This document shows positions 61,051 to 64,000 of a DNA stretch of 64,000 nucleotides, in pieces (the first letter of the stretch is position 1; each line of letters opens with the position of its first letter). Where the stretch lies: contig NZ_JALJYG010000001.1 in NCBI RefSeq assembly GCF_024170505.1, forward strand, positions 1 through 64,000, given 5' to 3'. A program made the translations under genes and the position numbers. Origin of the DNA: Methanocalculus alkaliphilus. GTDB taxonomy: Archaea > Halobacteriota > Methanomicrobia > Methanomicrobiales > Methanocorpusculaceae. Under the pieces are notes generated by a model. It was not told the origin of the DNA, did no database searches, and saw nothing but the letters and a program-made list of their open reading frames with translations.

Positions 61051-62589
61051 TTAGTGCATCGGTGTCCGCCAGTGGTTGCCCGGCACCCGGTCGATAAGCA
61101 TTCCTTCCACCACAACCGGCATGAGCCGCCTGCCTTCCTCAAGCGCCTTCTGGAGGCGCCAGCCCCGATCTGCATGAATGGTGAAGATGGGATCACCCTT
61201 CTTCACATGCTGGCCCTGTTTTTTATGAAGCCGGATACCTGCCCCATGATCATGGGGGGCGCCGGCTGCTCTGGCGATGGTGATCAGCGCGCGATTGTTC
61301 ATCTCGATGACATATCCGGTCTCCGGGGCGTTGACGGTGAATGCGTGATCTCCGGGCGGGAGATCCTCTGCGGTGACGGCGGGGTCGCCCCCCTGCACCT
61401 CGATGATCTTCTGCATCATGGCATCGGCTTTCCCGGATGTGAGGAGATCGAGTGCGGAGGCGGTCCCTTCACCGGCCTGGACCTTGCCGGCCATCTCAAG
61501 GGCGATACCGGCGATGACGGCACTCTTCTGGACGAGAGAGTCCGGCCCTTCTTCTCCTTTGAGGATCCGGAGGGCCTCTGCCACCTCAAGGTTCACCCCG
61601 ATGGACCGGCCTATCGGGGCTTCGCCATAGGTGAGGGCACACTCCACCCGCATCCCCAGCCGGTCCCCAAGCTCCATAAAGTCGCGGGCGAGCCTGCGCC
61701 CCTCCTCGACGGTTGTCACCTTGGCATGGCGGCCGACCGGGATGTCAATGACGACGAGATCAGCACCCACCGCGAACTTCTTCGCCATCACCGAGGCGAG
61801 CATCTGGCCATGCGGGTCGATCTTGAGGGGGTATTCGTAGAGGATGATCTTGTCGTCCGCAGGTGCGATGTTGGTTGCACCCCCCCAGACGATGGCGCCG
61901 CCGACCTTCTCGGTCATCGACTGGAGCTCGTCTGCCGAGAAGGCGACCGGGGCGATGGCCTCCATCAGGTCAGCAGTCCCGCCCGCCCCGGTGATCGCCC
62001 GGGAGCTGGTCTTTGGACATTTCAATCCGGCGGCGACGATGATCGGGACGACGAGGAGGGTGATCTTGTTGCCGGGGACACCGCCTATCGAATGTTTGTC
62101 AACGATGGGGTGTGAGGCAAAGGAGAGCTTCTCGCCGGTGGCGACCGTTGAGCGTGTGAGATACTCGATCTCGTCCATGTCAAGGCCGTTGATGTAGGTC
62201 CCGACGATATAGGCACTGATCTCCCCCGGCGAGAGGGTATCATCGACGATCTCCCGGACGATCGCCTGCGTCTCCTCCATCGTGAGCTTTCCCTTGTCCA
62301 TCTTCTTCTTGATGAAGTCGATGGATGCCGGCCGGCCGACCGCACGGACCTCAAGCGATTCGCCCTCCTCCAGTTGCAGCCGCCGGTTCGTCACCAGGTA
62401 CACGCCGGCGGTACCCTGCTGGAGGATGGTTGCGGTCGTCGTTACAAATGCCTGTGCAACCGTCTTCTTCTCTTCATTGATTAGCTCGACGCGATCCCCG
62501 TCGAGGACCCCGATGGTGCGGGCGTCGTCCCGGTTGAGGAGGACACCCCGGTATTCGATATCAAGTACTTTGCCAGCAAGACGAACCAT
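61051..62589 (-). CDS. deoA: AMP phosphorylase (archaeal DeoA-like)
   Basis: A 512-residue protein of the thymidine phosphorylase family. An archaeal N-terminal domain (residues 1-85) precedes the catalytic part, with [15 protein letters not shown] and [15 protein letters not shown] as phosphate and substrate signatures. AMP phosphorylase releases ribose-1,5-bisphosphate from AMP for the archaeal type III Rubisco pathway. The ribose-1,5-bisphosphate isomerase and Rubisco genes are not in the window. The length is normal for the family. Confidence 0.93.
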   Translation of the reverse strand: MVRLAGKVLDIEYRGVLLNRDDARTIGVLDGDRVELINEEKKTVAQAFVTTTATILQQGTAGVYLVTNRRLQLEEGESLEVRAVGRPASIDFIKKKMDKGKLTMEETQAIVREIVDDTLSPGEISAYIVGTYINGLDMDEIEYLTRSTVATGEKLSFASHPIVDKHSIGGVPGNKITLLVVPIIVAAGLKCPKTSSRAITGAGGTADLMEAIAPVAFSADELQSMTEKVGGAIVWGGATNIAPADDKIILYEYPLKIDPHGQMLASVMAKKFAVGADLVVIDIPVGRHAKVTTVEEGRRLARDFMELGDRLGMRVECALTYGEAPIGRSIGVNLEVAEALRILKGEEGPDSLVQKSAVIAGIALEMAGKVQAGEGTASALDLLTSGKADAMMQKIIEVQGGDPAVTAEDLPPGDHAFTVNAPETGYVIEMNNRALITIARAAGAPHDHGAGIRLHKKQGQHVKKGDPIFTIHADRGWRLQKALEEGRRLMPVVVEGMLIDRVPGNHWRTPMH

Positions 62590-62744
62590 GCATACTACCC
62601 CCGGTTATTCCGGAATTGTACAGGATCTCGTCCTTTGCAGAGATAATGGTTGCCGGGTTTGGTTGGGACAAGGAGGTCGATCTGGATCAGACAGGTGCAC
62701 CCTGTCTCATGAGCTAAATAAACGATTCCACTCTGGAAACGTCC

Positions 62745-62766
62745 ACAAAAGAAAAGAAAAAGTTAG
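62745..62766 (-). terminator. T-rich terminator after the S-layer-like gene
   Basis: On the minus strand TTTTTCTTTTCTTTTG follows the stop codon by about 10 nt. The gap 62590-62745 holds no gene; GACAGGTGCACCCTGTC in it is a short inverted repeat. Confidence 0.55.
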
Positions 62767-62775
62767 TTAGTGGGT

Positions 62776-64000
62776 TTAGTTCCTGCGAAGAACGAGGAAC
62801 GCTACCGCACCAAGACCTGCAATTGCAATCAGTGCACCAAATCCTGGAGTCTCTGGGGGCTCAGGTGGTGGGGTGACCGGTGGGGTCGTCACTGGTGGCG
62901 TGGTTACAGGTGGGGTTGTGACCGGTGGGGTCGTAACCGGGGCACCCTCAAGGACGTTGAAGGTGGTGGTTGCGGTTATGTCAGCATCGATCGATTCAGC
63001 CCTGACGATATATTCATCAGGCAGGAACGCTCGTGCATCGACTTCGAATGACCAGGTGTTGTAGCCTGCGTCACCTTCAACAACCCTTACAGTGCCTGAA
63101 TCACCGGAGAATTCACCGGCTGCGGTCTTGTCGGTTGGCCTGAATGCGGATGAGAGTACCTCAATCATAAGCTCGTTGCCAACACCGAGGTTGGTTGTAC
63201 CGGTGACGGTAAAGGTTGTTCCGACATATTTGTCGCTGACGGTGTCAATCCTGATCCATGGCTCTTCAACAAGGAAGGTCAGCCTGTTGTAGGTGTCATC
63301 GATGTTCTGGTTGTTCAGAAGATCAATGAGTGCCTGTGCGGCGTCGGATCCCTGAAGACGGTTTGGTCCTGTGAAGAAGAAACCATTTGTACCCTCTCCG
63401 CTGGTACCTGCGATACCAACACGGTTATCTGCAACAATTGGAACGTCTCCAGCACGGCCAACACCAAAGTCTCCATCACCCATTGGGTGCTGGACAATTA
63501 CAAAGTACTGACCGGAAGCGAGATCCTCATCACCAACTTTGAGTTCATACTCGAATGATGAGTCATCTTCTACAGTCTCAAGGAATCGGTTGAAATAGTT
63601 CCTACCAATCACCCAGATAGCAACATTGTCAGGGTTACCCTGAGCATTCCCTCTTACAAACAGAGAGTCACCTTTTGCAACTGTTGCCGAGGAGACACTG
63701 GATGATACGAAGCCTTTCCGAAGGACGATAGAGGTCGTAGCATATGTTGCACCAGAAAGCTGATCCCGGTTAGATTCAGTGGTAACAGCATAGATGGTGT
63801 AGGTGCCAGCATCTACATTCATTTCTGTCTGCGTATCAACTTTCAGTTCCCACGTATCATCAGCTTCTACATCAACCTCAACAAAGGTACCAGCTGTGAC
63901 AACATTCTCAAAGTCTGTGAAGTTGACACCATTTCTCGGAAGGTTTGGGCCTGTCATGAAGAGGAAAACTTTCTGAGAATCAGTATTAACACCCGAAAAG
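62776..64000 (-). CDS. S-layer-like protein with PGF-CTERM sorting signal (5' end outside window)
   Basis: The frame stays open to base 64000, so the N-terminus is missing; about 408 residues are visible. Large beta-rich repeats (LRKGFVSSSVSSATVAKGDS; FTVTGTTNLGVGNELMIEVL) resemble methanogen S-layer-type proteins with MEMS-like repeats. Near the C-terminus is a Thr/Pro linker of repeated TTPPV units, then PETPGFGALIAIAGLGAVAF and a basic end (LRRN). The PGF motif, hydrophobic stretch and Arg cluster form a PGF-CTERM signal, cut by archaeosortase A and lipid-anchored in related archaea. A strong T-rich terminator follows. Confidence 0.85.
   Translation of the reverse strand, partial: FSGVNTDSQKVFLFMTGPNLPRNGVNFTDFENVVTAGTFVEVDVEADDTWELKVDTQTEMNVDAGTYTIYAVTTESNRDQLSGATYATTSIVLRKGFVSSSVSSATVAKGDSLFVRGNAQGNPDNVAIWVIGRNYFNRFLETVEDDSSFEYELKVGDEDLASGQYFVIVQHPMGDGDFGVGRAGDVPIVADNRVGIAGTSGEGTNGFFFTGPNRLQGSDAAQALIDLLNNQNIDDTYNRLTFLVEEPWIRIDTVSDKYVGTTFTVTGTTNLGVGNELMIEVLSSAFRPTDKTAAGEFSGDSGTVRVVEGDAGYNTWSFEVDARAFLPDEYIVRAESIDADITATTTFNVLEGAPVTTPPVTTPPVTTPPVTTPPVTPPPEPPETPGFGALIAIAGLGAVAFLVLRRN

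Noticed and set aside
60835-62115. 426-codon plus-strand open frame across the PEGA gene end and deoA
   Set aside because: Antisense shadow; His/Cys/Gly/Asp-rich composition is the mirror of deoA codons.
62871-62945. Repeated GGTGGGGTCGT-type units as a CRISPR array or minisatellite
   Set aside because: They are the coding DNA of the TTPPV linker of the S-layer-like protein, with no unique spacers.

Overview
The window looks like a chromosome segment of a hydrogenotrophic, formate-using methanogenic archaeon, most like the order Methanomicrobiales. Five things point there: the gene order mcrBDCGA directly followed by an mtr operon; a cysteine-type F420-linked formate dehydrogenase; archaeal-only ribosomal proteins (eL19, eL32, eS4) and the RNase P protein Rpp29 inside the ribosomal superoperon; archaeal TATA boxes and T-run terminators; and a PGF-CTERM S-layer-like protein. 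I cannot name the species.

Layout. 1-3032: end of a formylmethanofuran dehydrogenase operon (B partial, A, C). 3333-6655 (-): formate dehydrogenase fdhA-fdhB. 6817-8418: mobB and a small siroheme/ferredoxin reductase-like protein. 8756-19534: methyl-coenzyme M reductase, then the Na+-translocating methyltransferase Mtr, in which the mtrG position is held by an MtrA-MtrG fusion. 19595-19999: a truncated radical SAM gene next to a solo IS200/IS605-type end. 20104-23114: DUF5320, tandem NifX-like, two MinD-ferredoxin ATPases and DUF134. 23197-27870: a TPR protein, a membrane-anchored double receptor and a small unknown protein. 27876-42673 (-): a Cys-rich DUF2769 protein, then the ribosomal superoperon from rpl3 to cmk. 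42674-43191: a hairpin-rich stretch without a convincing gene. 43192-44583: the regulator Tfx divergent from mtd. 44663-46774: CheY, CheC and a PAS kinase. 46752-48734 (-): a GalT-like protein and mer. 48971-50944: a divergent tubulin/FtsZ-like protein with a long charged tail. 50947-52327 (-): NrpR-like regulator and a Dcd/dUTPase-family protein. 52333-61041: a decaying tandem array of tRNA-Arg, Ig/vWA surface protein and PEGA-type surface protein. 61051-62589 (-): AMP phosphorylase. 62776-64000 (-): S-layer-like protein, running off the end.

How it fits together. Formate dehydrogenase supplies reduced F420 and low-potential electrons. Formylmethanofuran dehydrogenase, Mtd, Mer, Mtr and Mcr are five of the seven CO2-to-methane steps; Ftr, Mch and Hdr are not in the window. 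MobB fits the molybdopterin guanine dinucleotide needs of FdhA and formylmethanofuran dehydrogenase. Tfx is known in Methanothermobacter to bind the fmd promoter, so here a likely fmd regulator sits beside mtd.

The observations most worth follow-up are the MtrA-MtrG fusion with its nearly identical MtrA twin, the three-unit decaying tRNA/surface-protein array, the divergent tubulin-like protein, the structured region upstream of rpl3, and the uncharacterised NifX/MinD/DUF134 and TPR/receptor loci.
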